Source: Pseudoalteromonas sp. CO133X (GTDB taxonomy: Bacteria; Pseudomonadota; Gammaproteobacteria; Enterobacterales; Alteromonadaceae). Taken from it: a stretch of DNA of 64,000 nucleotides. Numbering within the stretch: the stretch's first letter is position 1; every line of letters starts with the position of its first letter. Positions 1 to 9,052 of this stretch are shown one piece after another. The notes beneath the pieces are model-generated. The model did no database searches, was not told the DNA's origin, and was given only the letters and a program-made list of their open reading frames with translations. Where the stretch lies: contig SGPE01000009.1 of NCBI GenBank assembly GCA_004208945.1, forward strand, positions 434,001 through 498,000, given 5' to 3'. A program made the translations under genes and the position numbers.

Positions 1-1188
1 GGTAATGAGCCAGCTCCAGGAATGTTCAGTTTTGATGATATTATGCAACGCGCTACAGATGCTCATAAACTCGAGCTCGATGCGATAGCTGCTACATTGC
101 ATTGCGAGCAAGATATCAATATTCAATTTACATCAGGTACCACTGGTAACCCAAAAGGCGCGACCTTATCCCATAAAAACATTCTCAATAATGGCTTTTT
201 AATGGCTGAGGCTATGAAACTAACATACCAGGATAAGCTCTGTATTCCTGTGCCTCTGTACCATTGTTTTGGTATGGTGTTAGGTAATTTAGTGTGTATT
301 AGTAAGGGCGCAACAGCAGTCTTCCCTGGTGATTCATTTGATCCTAAAACAACCCTTGAAGTAGTAGAAAAAGAACGCTGTACCGCTCTTCATGGTGTAC
401 CGACCATGTTTATAGCTGAATTAGAACACAAAGAGTTCGCTCAATATGATTTATCGAGCATACGAACAGGCATCATGGCTGGTTCGACATGTCCTGAGCA
501 AGTTATGCGCAAAGTTCATTCATTAATGCACATGACTGAAGTCGTGATTGGTTATGGTCAAACCGAATGTAGCCCGATTAACAATGTGACTGAAACTGAC
601 TCACCAATTGAAAAGCAAGTGAGTACTGTCGGCCGTGCTCTAGCCCACACCGAAGTAAAAATTATTGATGAACTGGGTGATATTCAACAGATTGGCATCC
701 CTGGTGAAGTATGTAGTCGCGGTGCAGGTATCATGCGCTGCTATTGGAACGATAAAGAGAAAACGGATGCCACCATCGATAAGGATGGCTGGTTACACTC
801 CGGTGATTTAGGGGTAATGGACGAAGAAGGGTTTGTTTCTATTGTTGGCCGCATTAAAGATATGATTATACGTGGCGGTGAGAACATATACCCACGAGAA
901 ATCGAGGAGGTACTTTACACCTATCCAGGTATCCAAGATGCCGCTATTTTTGGAATTAGCGATGAAAAATATGGCGAGGAAGTGTGTGCGTGGATACAAC
1001 CACAAGATGATGCAGTGCTAGATGAGCAGGCCATTCGCACTTTTTTAAAAGACAAGCTTGCCTATTTCAAAGTACCAAAACATATTCGCTTTGTAGATGA
1101 ATACCCAATGACAGTTACGGGTAAACTGCAAAAGTTCAAAATGCGTGAGCAAATGCAGGAGTTGCTCAGTGAAAAAACATTCTCGTAA
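1..1188 (+). CDS. AMP-binding acyl-CoA synthetase, 3' part (cut by window edge)
   Basis: The frame is open from base 1 and the first visible ATG (22) is internal, so the N-terminal part lies outside the window. Adenylate-forming family motifs are present in order: the P-loop TSGTTGNPKG (about residue 44 of the visible part), GYGQTE, the SGDLG block, GRIKDMIIRGGENIYP, and the C-terminal PMTVTGKLQKFKMRE with the expected catalytic Lys. The family activates a carboxylic acid with ATP and transfers the acyl group to CoA. Full-length members have about 540-580 residues, so roughly 150-180 are missing here. The sequence resembles medium/long-chain fatty acyl-CoA ligases. The substrate cannot be read from the fragment. 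The gene ends at a 12-bp-arm hairpin at 1197-1230. Confidence 0.9.
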   Translation, partial: GNEPAPGMFSFDDIMQRATDAHKLELDAIAATLHCEQDINIQFTSGTTGNPKGATLSHKNILNNGFLMAEAMKLTYQDKLCIPVPLYHCFGMVLGNLVCISKGATAVFPGDSFDPKTTLEVVEKERCTALHGVPTMFIAELEHKEFAQYDLSSIRTGIMAGSTCPEQVMRKVHSLMHMTEVVIGYGQTECSPINNVTETDSPIEKQVSTVGRALAHTEVKIIDELGDIQQIGIPGEVCSRGAGIMRCYWNDKEKTDATIDKDGWLHSGDLGVMDEEGFVSIVGRIKDMIIRGGENIYPREIEEVLYTYPGIQDAAIFGISDEKYGEEVCAWIQPQDDAVLDEQAIRTFLKDKLAYFKVPKHIRFVDEYPMTVTGKLQKFKMREQMQELLSEKTFS

Positions 1189-1196
1189 TTAAGAGA

Positions 1197-1230
1197 TAGC
1201 TAAAGCTCTGCATTACCTGAGCTTTAGCTA
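1197..1230. terminator. Hairpin between convergent genes
   Basis: Arms TAGCTAAAGCTC (1197-1208) and GAGCTTTAGCTA (1219-1230) are a perfect 12-bp inverted repeat with a 10-nt loop. It lies between the stops of the convergent acyl-CoA synthetase and DUF1428 genes. The T tract on either side is weak, so its efficiency as a terminator is uncertain. Confidence 0.6.
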
Positions 1231-1242
1231 AAAGCACATTTT

Positions 1243-1593
1243 CTATTTATCTAAAATAGCCTCAAAGCCCCCATATATCATGCGTTTGCCGTCAAATGGC
1301 ATGTTGTTCTCAGGGCTCATTCGAGGGTCGCCCATTATGTTCTGCCAACCGTTATCACGAGCATCTTTGGATGGCCAGATCACCCAAGAAAACACCACCG
1401 TTTCATTCTCTTGAGCTTTAACAGCCATAGGAAATGAAGTTACTTCTCCATCAGGAACATCGCTTCCCCAAGCCTCGACCACCTTTAATGCACCGTGTTC
1501 TTTGAATATTTCGGCTGCTAACTCTGCATGAACTAGGTACTTTTCTTTGTTTGCTGTTGGTACAGCGGCTACAAATCCATCGATAAATGACAT
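1243..1593 (-). CDS. DUF1428 family protein (YbaA-like)
   Basis: This is a 116-residue cytoplasmic protein with no signal peptide. It starts MSFIDGFVAAVP, has an acidic middle and ends with a FDGKRMIYGGFEAIL block, the layout of the DUF1428 (YbaA) family. That family adopts a ferredoxin-like dimeric alpha/beta-barrel fold and has no established reaction. The ATG at 1593 follows a good AGGAG-type ribosome binding site (complement of ctcctt at 1600-1605). The gene stands alone between the acyl-CoA synthetase and gdhA. Assignment to the family is fairly secure; the function is unknown. Confidence 0.85.
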   Translation of the reverse strand: MSFIDGFVAAVPTANKEKYLVHAELAAEIFKEHGALKVVEAWGSDVPDGEVTSFPMAVKAQENETVVFSWVIWPSKDARDNGWQNIMGDPRMSPENNMPFDGKRMIYGGFEAILDK

Positions 1594-1698
1594 AAGTTAT
1601 CTCCTTTCATTAACACATTAACCATAGTTAAAGAAAAGAGAAGTACATAATGATTTAATCAATAAACGCTTAAAGCTACCAAAATGGCACTTACTCAG

Positions 1699-3051
1699 CT
1701 ATACAACGCCTTGTTTTATCATCGCTTCTGCTACACGTTCGAAACCAGCTATATTAGCACCAAGGCTTAAGTCGTCCTCATGAGAATATTGTTTCGCTGT
1801 CGTCGAAACAGTCTCGAAGATAGTCCTCATAACTTGTTGGAGTTTTTCATCAACTTGCTCTGGTCGCCATGTTTGCATGCTAGCATTTTGTGCCATTTCA
1901 AACTGACTAGTTGCCACACCACCCGCATTTGCGGCTTTGCTGGGTCCAAGATAAACCTTATGCTTTTTAAAAACAGTAAGCGCTTCTGCTGTGCTAGGCA
2001 TATTTGCACCTTCACATACAATTAAGCAACCATTCTCTACAAGTGAAGTCGCATCATTTTTAGTAATTTCATTTTGAGTTGCACAAGGTATGGCAATATC
2101 AGCTTCGTATTGCCATACCTTATGGCCATTACTTGGGTACTGATTAACGGGTGTAAACTCTGCTTCAGAGTGCGTGTTTAGGTAGTCTCGAAGCTCAGCT
2201 CCTTGTTCGGTTTTCAAGTGTTTAACAAGCTCAACATCTAAACCATCTTTGCAGTATAAAGTTCCTTTTGAATCGCTACAGGTTAAAACGATAGCATCAC
2301 ACTGGCAAAGCTTATCCATCAGATGCAATGCTACATTACCCGCGCCAGATACGAGGCAACGCTTTCCTTTTAAAGAGTCATTTTTAGCATCAAGCATAGC
2401 ACTTAGAAAATAAGCTATGCCATAGCCTGTCGCTTCAGCCCTTAATGCAGAGCCTCCCATCAGTAAAGGCTTGCCCGTAAGCACCCCTTGAAACTGATTA
2501 GTTATGCGCTTGTATTGGCCAAATAAATAGCCTATTTCTCTTGAACCTACGCCTATATCACCCGCTGGTACATCCGTTGTAGCACCAATGTGCCTATATA
2601 GCTCTGTCATGAAAGATTGGCAAAAGCGCATAATCTCGTTATCACTTTTCCCTTTCGGGTCAAAGTCTGCTCCTCCTTTTGCGCCGCCTAAGGGTAAACC
2701 CGTTAACGCATTCTTGAGGATCTGTTCAAAGCCTAAGAACTTAACGACTCCAAGATTTACGCTGGGATGAAAACGTAGACCTCCTTTAAAAGGCCCAAGA
2801 GTAGAGCTAAACTCAATACGATATCCCCTGTTGACGTGCACATTCCCGTTATCATCAAGCCATGGAACTCTGAAAATAATTTGCCTTTCTGGCTCAACTA
2901 ATCGTTCGATAATGCCCAGTTTTTTGAAATCATTATTACCATCTACAACATGGTTAAGCGATGATAGTACTTCCTCAACAGCTTGATAAAACTCAGGTTC
3001 GTTAGGGTTAGATTCCTTTACTGTTTGCAGAATTCCTTGTAGATATTGCAT
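1699..3051 (-). CDS. gdhA: NADP-type glutamate dehydrogenase
   Basis: A 450-residue enzyme of the usual length for small hexameric glutamate dehydrogenases. It interconverts 2-oxoglutarate plus ammonium and glutamate using NAD(P)H, and is normally biosynthetic in bacteria of this class. Visible landmarks are GPFKGGLRFHPSVN (substrate binding), GGAKGGADFDPKG with the catalytic Lys, PAGDIGVGSREIGY, and the Rossmann motif SGAGNVALH near residue 237. The C-terminal GGVATSQFEMAQN segment is typical. The ATG at 3051 has an AGGAG-type site (complement of ctcctctt at 3058-3065). No operon partner is evident, and the neighbours are unrelated. Confidence 0.95.
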   Translation of the reverse strand: MQYLQGILQTVKESNPNEPEFYQAVEEVLSSLNHVVDGNNDFKKLGIIERLVEPERQIIFRVPWLDDNGNVHVNRGYRIEFSSTLGPFKGGLRFHPSVNLGVVKFLGFEQILKNALTGLPLGGAKGGADFDPKGKSDNEIMRFCQSFMTELYRHIGATTDVPAGDIGVGSREIGYLFGQYKRITNQFQGVLTGKPLLMGGSALRAEATGYGIAYFLSAMLDAKNDSLKGKRCLVSGAGNVALHLMDKLCQCDAIVLTCSDSKGTLYCKDGLDVELVKHLKTEQGAELRDYLNTHSEAEFTPVNQYPSNGHKVWQYEADIAIPCATQNEITKNDATSLVENGCLIVCEGANMPSTAEALTVFKKHKVYLGPSKAANAGGVATSQFEMAQNASMQTWRPEQVDEKLQQVMRTIFETVSTTAKQYSHEDDLSLGANIAGFERVAEAMIKQGVV

Positions 3052-3128
3052 GCCAACTCCTCTTTTAAGCTATTGAAATGACTAGTTACTAATTAAACTC
3101 ATCCCTACAGATGATCGATCACTTACTG

Positions 3129-3602
3129 TTACCGAATAATAAACTCGGCACTGTGTTGGTTATCATGATGCCAATAATAACGAAGGGGCTCATTTTGTGT
3201 ATCATAAAACCAAATTTCGGCCACCAGCTCTAATGAGCTATTTGCAAGCATCAAAGTAGCTGATAATTTACTTTGCTCCAATGCTGTACGTAACAAACAT
3301 TGATTGTAGTCTGCTTTGCCATCTTCTCCTTTTAGACAAATATTAAGATACGCTTTGTTATCACCCATTTGCAAATCCACATTAACGCGAAGCTGCATTT
3401 TACTACTTAGGTCAAACTCAGGGGCAATGTTTAAGTCAAGCATTGTTTCAACGCTTATGCTTGTATTAGCAGGTGTTTCAGGCTGAGTAGTGACGGTAGA
3501 TACTTCTGGTACAGTTGAACTGGCACTTTCAGTTGATGAGCCACTTCCGCCACCACATGCAGACAAAAATAAACTTAAAATAACTAAAGTATAATGTTTC
3601 AT
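3129..3602 (-). CDS. Small lipoprotein downstream of LruC protein
   Basis: A 157-residue protein with a lipoprotein signal peptide (MKHYTLVILSLFLSAC), where LSAC is the lipobox. A Gly/Ser/Thr-rich linker (about residues 17-48) follows. The rest, about 110 residues, has predicted beta character, with phrases such as LRVNVDLQMG and AEIWFYDTQNEP. I do not recognise the family. It starts 2 nt after the stop of the upstream LruC-domain gene and has a GGAG site at the end of that gene, so the two are almost certainly cotranscribed. It is probably anchored in the outer membrane and may work with the LruC protein (inference). Confidence 0.75.
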   Translation of the reverse strand: MKHYTLVILSLFLSACGGGSGSSTESASSTVPEVSTVTTQPETPANTSISVETMLDLNIAPEFDLSSKMQLRVNVDLQMGDNKAYLNICLKGEDGKADYNQCLLRTALEQSKLSATLMLANSSLELVAEIWFYDTQNEPLRYYWHHDNQHSAEFIIR

Positions 3603-3604
3603 AA

Positions 3605-5794
3605 CTATTCTCCACGTGAGATCACATTAGTAAGTTGTGCGTTATTAAACCAAAATGGGTTTTCACGACCAGATGATTCAGCAAACGATCTAAAACCACT
3701 GTAGGCACGTGTGATGTCTATGCCTTCTTTCGGATGTGCCCACGCAGTACCTATCTCCATAGCCCAAGGTAAGCCACTGTCTGTTTGGAAATAATATTTT
3801 TGCAAGCTATTACTGGCATCGTCAGAGCCGACTAGCGAAAATAATGCTGTATTAAATTTCTCTGTCGGCTTTTGGTTTTTAAGATGCACTTCCCAGCCAC
3901 GGGGGTTTTGTCCAGCTAAGAACTCACCATGGTAATAACCTTGAGCAGCAAAAATAAATGGGTCTAGTGTATACTTTGGAGCCGCAGCGGTCGTGACACC
4001 GCTTTTGAGGGCTACAGATAAAGTAAACGACACTTTACTGTTTGTATCGCAGCCTGTTTCCGTTCTGAAATAACTACAACTTGACTGTTTATCTGCAACC
4101 TCCCAAGTATCTGGCATGATAATGAAGATGGCATCCTCAACATCCTCTTCTAAAATTGAATGTGATTGAGTTACTCCATCAACAGTTAACCTAATTGAAC
4201 TTGTATCTATTTGACTCCGTAAGATTCGCTTGTCAACATCGCCGACTATCGTTTGATACAATCGCACTGCAAAACCATTGTGGAAATCGGCACCAATACC
4301 TACAAGCTCTCCCTCTATTTTGTAGCCAGTTGCTTGACCATCTTTATCCATCAAAGTTGTGCGATAGTTAACAACTAAATCATTAAAATCATAATCTCCT
4401 GAAAAAGGCCACTGGTCTTCATAAGCAAGAGTTACCCAGCTATTCTCACTTGGATAAACTAAACTACCATAAGTAGTGATCAAGTAATCTTCTACCTCGC
4501 CCCCAGATACGCCGCCGGTTGCAGTGATTGGATTTATTTCACTACCATCCGTAACTCGAAAACGCGCCCATGTAGATCCCCTAACAGCATCACTCGGTAC
4601 ATCCACAAGAATACTGTTATCGCCTTGATTTAATTTGTATTTATTCAACGACATTTCGTCTGAATCAAACTGAAAATTTTGGTCCCAATCAAACCACACA
4701 TATAAATAGCCTTTATCGTTGGGCGACGAGACTATTATTTTACTTGTTGCGCCAAGAACAAAATCGGTAACAAATTTAACGCCATCATCTGAACTATCGA
4801 CTGGTGAAGCCAATAAATCTGCTGTGGTATTGATGTTTTCACCATCAACAGACGTTCCTAAATAGACTAAATTAGATTGATCTTCGTTAGGGTCAAATAA
4901 ATGTCGAGCGCCACTGGATGAAAGCGCTGTTTTATAGGGCATGGGAGCATCACCAAAGTCAATTGAGTTGTCAGTCACCTTTACTTCTGCTACAGCACAG
5001 CGCGCTCCATCATTTTGATTTGATGTCGGCCCCAATGTAAATACAGTAGCGCTGGGTGTGTATCCGCTTACTGGACTGATATTTAAATCAACTTTATGTA
5101 TTTTACCACTGCGATTATTACTGAAGTAAAACTGCCCTTGGACATCAAAGTAGCCAGCACCATTCGCTCCAGTATCGCCTGCAAGGTCTAGGTTTACTAA
5201 AAACTTAGGTACCTTAGTTACTAAATCTATTTCGTACAAATCACCATCTGACTCAACTGCATACAATAAATTGCTATGAGGATGAAACGCAAAGTCATAG
5301 ATAGCTAACCCCCAGTTAGCTGAGCCTTCAACTAATACCGCCTGATACTCTAGACTCTGCTGTGACAAATCGATAGCATAAAGACCAAACCTAGAGTTAT
5401 ATAAATAGTAAACAGCCTGGTTGGTGCCTTTATTGACATGAACATCACCAACATAAAAGTTAGCATCTGGTAAGCCATTTACGTCTAAACGCTCTAAAGA
5501 ATAATCATCACCAATTCGCACAACACTTTTAGGGACTTGCTTACTAAAGCCATACATATATTGGTCTTGATAATTGAAGCCAACGGCATTCACACTTTCA
5601 TTGTTGACTTCATTGATAAAATCTAGGTTAGCAGCAAGCACTTTAGTTTTTGCCGAGACAAGATCAACACCATACATTTGAGCAGGCGTACCTTGAATTA
5701 AAAAGGCTTTACTTGGGCAGTTTTCAAATGGGCCAGCACTCACAAAGCAAGTCATTAGCGCAGTTGCTACGCCAATATATCTATTACTTTTCAT
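3605..5794 (-). CDS. Secreted LruC-domain protein with GEVEDY motif
   Basis: A 729-residue exported protein. A signal peptide (ends near CFVSAG) is followed by an N-terminal region of about 250 residues resembling beta-propeller-like repeats, in which phrases of the type LYAVESDGDLYEIDL recur. DFGDAP (about residue 278) begins the segment that ends with GEVEDY (about residue 431). The C-terminal third is a LruC domain, recognisable by DYDFNDLVVNYR (about residue 465), a Ca-binding-like acidic motif. LruC domains occur in large cell-surface or secreted proteins of Leptospira and marine bacteria, and no enzyme activity is established. The ATG at 5794 follows AGGAT. It is the first gene of a two-gene unit with the lipoprotein. 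Confidence 0.85.
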   Translation of the reverse strand: MKSNRYIGVATALMTCFVSAGPFENCPSKAFLIQGTPAQMYGVDLVSAKTKVLAANLDFINEVNNESVNAVGFNYQDQYMYGFSKQVPKSVVRIGDDYSLERLDVNGLPDANFYVGDVHVNKGTNQAVYYLYNSRFGLYAIDLSQQSLEYQAVLVEGSANWGLAIYDFAFHPHSNLLYAVESDGDLYEIDLVTKVPKFLVNLDLAGDTGANGAGYFDVQGQFYFSNNRSGKIHKVDLNISPVSGYTPSATVFTLGPTSNQNDGARCAVAEVKVTDNSIDFGDAPMPYKTALSSSGARHLFDPNEDQSNLVYLGTSVDGENINTTADLLASPVDSSDDGVKFVTDFVLGATSKIIVSSPNDKGYLYVWFDWDQNFQFDSDEMSLNKYKLNQGDNSILVDVPSDAVRGSTWARFRVTDGSEINPITATGGVSGGEVEDYLITTYGSLVYPSENSWVTLAYEDQWPFSGDYDFNDLVVNYRTTLMDKDGQATGYKIEGELVGIGADFHNGFAVRLYQTIVGDVDKRILRSQIDTSSIRLTVDGVTQSHSILEEDVEDAIFIIMPDTWEVADKQSSCSYFRTETGCDTNSKVSFTLSVALKSGVTTAAAPKYTLDPFIFAAQGYYHGEFLAGQNPRGWEVHLKNQKPTEKFNTALFSLVGSDDASNSLQKYYFQTDSGLPWAMEIGTAWAHPKEGIDITRAYSGFRSFAESSGRENPFWFNNAQLTNVISRGE

Positions 5795-6124
5795 AATAAC
5801 ATCCTCTTGTGGATATGTTATTACTCACTGCAGCAACCATTCCAAAACTTAACTAAATGATAATTAAAGAATAAATTTTTACTAATAGATGCTATTGCAA
5901 CTTGCAACTATTAAAATTGCAAAATGCGATTCTTTTTAAACCAATGTACTAAATAGATTGGTATATTTATTTTGATAACTAATGGAAGAGGAGAGATTTT
6001 CCAGAGTGTGGCAGAAAGAATTGTTTATTTTAAACCAAACGAAAAAGTAAACTTTACACAATTTATGTTCCTAGCTCACCATTAAAGAACCATGCTGAGC
6101 TAGGTAGTTTTTGCTACAAGAAAG
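5795..6124. other. Intergenic region upstream of LruC gene
   Basis: These 330 bases have no open frame of interest. The left half should hold the promoter of the LruC-lipoprotein unit. It contains three TTGCAA palindromes at 5895-5900, 5902-5907 and 5917-5922. The right part carries a hairpin with arms CCTAGCTCA (6070-6078) and TGAGCTAGG (6096-6104), placed just beyond the stop of the peptidase gene. Without a clear T tract on the minus strand it is at best a weak terminator or an mRNA-end structure. Confidence 0.5.
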
Positions 6125-7519
6125 TTATTCTTTTTTTGCTGGCCACTCAAATGCGCCCACATCCCCAGGGAACACAACCGGCGATTCAATACCGTCTTTG
6201 TTCACTGATGCGACACCAAAATAGTAATTATCGATCACGACATTTTTAAGGGTTGCTTCGGTTACCTTGCCAACGTCCCGGCTAAACTGCCACTGTGGTT
6301 CACTGGTATAACGCCAATAAATTTTATAGCTAACCACAGTTGGATCATCACTTTTATGCCAAGCTAGTGTTGTACTTGGCTTTACAGCACCTGAAATACT
6401 GACACCTGTCGGCGGGGCTGGTGCCCAGGCCATTGACGCCATAGTCACAGCATTTAATGAGGTTAATTTAGCCGCATAGGCAAAATCAACATGATCGATG
6501 GTGTCACCGTAAGTGATACCATTTTCAGTACGTAGGTCTTGATGCTGTTGATTGTAGTTTTCATTGGTTTCCATAATGCGCACCGCTGCAAAGCCAACAT
6601 CGTTAAATGGACGATGATGCCCTCCTCGACCAAATCGATCGAGTCGATAGACCAACATGGTATCGAGATTTTCAATATATCTATCGGCAATTGTATCAAT
6701 GTAGCGTGCAAGGTTACGACTTGCAGAGTCGACCTCACCACCGGTAAAACGGCGTTTATGAGCTTGCTCTTTTGTTTCTATGACGCGTGTACCTTCTGAG
6801 AAAATACGTGCCGTTGTGTTATCTGTAACGCCATTAATACCGGTTGAATTACCAATCATGTCGTTATTTAAAACACCATGAACACGCCAGTTATGCTCTT
6901 GTGCATATTTAGCTAAAATTTTACCACCAAACAAGCCTTGTTCTTCACCAGATAGTGCTGCATAAACAATCGAGCCATTAAATTTATACTTTGATAAAAC
7001 ACGCGCAGATTCGAGCACACCAGCCACACCGGATGCATTATCGTTAGCCCCTGGCGCATCTGATGTATAGTCCATTACATCAGAGGCTCTCGAGTCAATA
7101 TCTCCGGACATCATTATCATGCGATTTTCATCAACTTGGCCGCGCTGAATAGCCACGATATTGACAACCTCTACTGGGTTTGGAATACGTTTTTCACCAG
7201 AAATAGTGTCTTTTACTTCAATAATTTCTAAGCAATTACCACAGGCTTTTGAAATAGCCTCAAACTCAGATTTTATCCAGCGCCTTGCCGCACCGATTCC
7301 GCGCGTATTTGATTTTGTTTCCGATAAGGTGTGACGAGTGCCAAAATCAACCAACGTTTGAATATCTTGCTCTATACGCGTTTTTGAAACTGCATTTGCA
7401 ATATCATGCAAAGCTTGTTGATCTTTGTATTGAGCTGTCGTGGCATGCGCTGCCGCTGTTAATAATAGTGATGAGCTAAACAAAGCACCACTTGTGGTTA
7501 TTATTTTACGCTTAAACAT
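6125..7519 (-). CDS. Secreted M28-family metallopeptidase with fibronectin III-like tail
   Basis: A 464-residue exported protein with a signal peptide ending near AAAHA (about residue 26). The catalytic domain is M28-like (co-catalytic zinc aminopeptidase). APGANDNASG supplies the bridging Asp, SGEEQGLFGG the catalytic Glu and a ligand, NNDMIG an Asp, and the RGGHHRPFNDVG segment the last His. At the site of the first ligand, where many members have G-H-x-D-S, this protein reads S-G-D-I-D-S. About 90 C-terminal residues (APPTGVSISG onward) resemble a fibronectin type III domain. The role is probably peptide degradation in the periplasm or medium. It is a single gene. Confidence 0.85.
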   Translation of the reverse strand: MFKRKIITTSGALFSSSLLLTAAAHATTAQYKDQQALHDIANAVSKTRIEQDIQTLVDFGTRHTLSETKSNTRGIGAARRWIKSEFEAISKACGNCLEIIEVKDTISGEKRIPNPVEVVNIVAIQRGQVDENRMIMMSGDIDSRASDVMDYTSDAPGANDNASGVAGVLESARVLSKYKFNGSIVYAALSGEEQGLFGGKILAKYAQEHNWRVHGVLNNDMIGNSTGINGVTDNTTARIFSEGTRVIETKEQAHKRRFTGGEVDSASRNLARYIDTIADRYIENLDTMLVYRLDRFGRGGHHRPFNDVGFAAVRIMETNENYNQQHQDLRTENGITYGDTIDHVDFAYAAKLTSLNAVTMASMAWAPAPPTGVSISGAVKPSTTLAWHKSDDPTVVSYKIYWRYTSEPQWQFSRDVGKVTEATLKNVVIDNYYFGVASVNKDGIESPVVFPGDVGAFEWPAKKE

Positions 7520-7682
7520 AGTTTCACTCCTTCAATGAATCATTCAAGGCTAACTAATATTTCATTTCACGCAATAGTTATGAGTTAGAAGACAGATTAT
7601 TAGGTTAAAACAATTGGTAAACTAAATTTAGTATGAGGCCGATACTAAGATTTATCAGCCTAAATGGTCGTTTTTTCTAAAA

Positions 7683-8591
7683 CTACTCTGGCTGTTTTAC
7701 ACTGGGGAGTTTTATCCCACTGTGATAAAAAATGACTCGATTGCCACCTGAGTTTTTTGCATTATACATCGCCTTATCAGCACATTGGATTAAATACTCA
7801 GCATCACCATAATGCTCGGGGAATAAAACTGCACCAATACTTGGCGAGTAACTTAGAAACTCATTATTATATTCAAGAGGTTTACAAATCTCTTGACGTA
7901 ATAAGTCAACGATTTCAACAACATCTTGCTTATTACTAATGCTGTTTAAAATAACAACAAACTCATCTCCCCCCAAACGCCCTACACTATCTTCTTTTTT
8001 AAGTTGGTGACGAAGACGTTTCGCAACTGTTTTTAATAGCTTGTCACCCGCTGCGTGACCATGAAAGTCATTTACTTGCTTAAACCCATCTATGTCAATA
8101 AAAAGGACAGCGATAATTGTCGATATTGTATTAGCAACAGATAATGACTCTTCTAACTCTGAAATCAAAAAGCTGCGATTAGGTAAATCTGTCAATGGAT
8201 CATGACCTGCCATATAAATCAGTTTTTGTTCGAGATTCTTTTGCTCGGTAATATCATAAGCAATGGCCACCCTGACTTGTTTTTCTTCAGACCAATAAAC
8301 TGACCATAAAACATGCACAATACGGCCATCTTTTCTAACCCACCTGTTTTCAAAACGTGGTTGCTGATTATTTATAACAATTTGATTAATAGCATTGATA
8401 GTTTTAGCTCTGTCTTCTGGGTAGACAAAATCTAACATATTTCTACCGATAGCTTCTTCAAGCGTGTAACCAAAGATAGTTTCAAAAGCAGGGTTAGTAA
8501 AAAGCAAGCAGCCCTTTGCGTCTACTACACAAACAGCATCTAATAAAAGCTCAATAATATCAGACAAGTATTCAGGCGTTTCTTTCTTCAT
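7683..8591 (-). CDS. PAS-GGDEF diguanylate cyclase
   Basis: A 302-residue cytoplasmic protein with no transmembrane segment. An N-terminal PAS domain (about residues 10-120, with a PAC-like IAYDITEQ end) leads into a GGDEF domain beginning near HDPLTDLPNRSFL. The catalytic motif RLGGDEF is intact (about residue 205), so it should make cyclic di-GMP from two GTP. The product-inhibition site, R-x-x-D five residues before GGDEF, reads K-K-E-D here, so feedback inhibition may be weak or absent. The PAS ligand cannot be predicted. It is monocistronic. Confidence 0.92.
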   Translation of the reverse strand: MKKETPEYLSDIIELLLDAVCVVDAKGCLLFTNPAFETIFGYTLEEAIGRNMLDFVYPEDRAKTINAINQIVINNQQPRFENRWVRKDGRIVHVLWSVYWSEEKQVRVAIAYDITEQKNLEQKLIYMAGHDPLTDLPNRSFLISELEESLSVANTISTIIAVLFIDIDGFKQVNDFHGHAAGDKLLKTVAKRLRHQLKKEDSVGRLGGDEFVVILNSISNKQDVVEIVDLLRQEICKPLEYNNEFLSYSPSIGAVLFPEHYGDAEYLIQCADKAMYNAKNSGGNRVIFYHSGIKLPSVKQPE

Positions 8592-8652
8592 AAGCGACTT
8601 TCAAGCTGACTATAAAATGAGTATAGCCTAAACCGAGCAAGTAACTGAGCAA

Positions 8653-9048
8653 TTAAGTATTAGTTGGGTACAACTTTTTTGATAAAAAAGTAGATACGAT
8701 ACAGAAAAATACAATGCCGCTTAAATCCGCAAGTAAATCAACGAGATCAAAAGAACGCGTGGCAATAAAGTATTGACTGAACTCCTCCAAGAAGACAAAA
8801 GTAAATACAATTAAAGCAGCCCAATATATTTTAACCCCCCCAATAACACTGGCTTTGAACTTAAACGCTAAATTTATAAATAGTGTGAGCAATCCAAACA
8901 AGAAAAAATGCCCTAGCTTATCGCCATAAGGTATTGCAGCAACTAAATCAAAAAACACCGATTTTTGACCTGTATTAGCAAGATAAATGACCCAACCGAT
9001 AAATCCAAAAAAACCAATTGCTAATAGAACAAGAAAACGTTGAAACAT
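8653..9048 (-). CDS. VanZ-like membrane protein
   Basis: A 131-residue membrane protein with about four hydrophobic segments. It has the VanZ-family signatures: D-K-L-G-H-F in the second segment region (about residue 43), the E-E-F-S-Q motif (about residue 92) and R-S-F-D-L-V-D-L-L-A-D-L-S-G (about residue 103). VanZ is linked to teicoplanin resistance in enterococci, but the role of proteobacterial homologues is not established. It begins 4 nt after the stop of the esterase gene, so the two form a short operon transcribed leftwards. Confidence 0.8.
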   Translation of the reverse strand: MFQRFLVLLAIGFFGFIGWVIYLANTGQKSVFFDLVAAIPYGDKLGHFFLFGLLTLFINLAFKFKASVIGGVKIYWAALIVFTFVFLEEFSQYFIATRSFDLVDLLADLSGIVFFCIVSTFLSKKLYPTNT

Positions 9049-9052
9049 GTGG

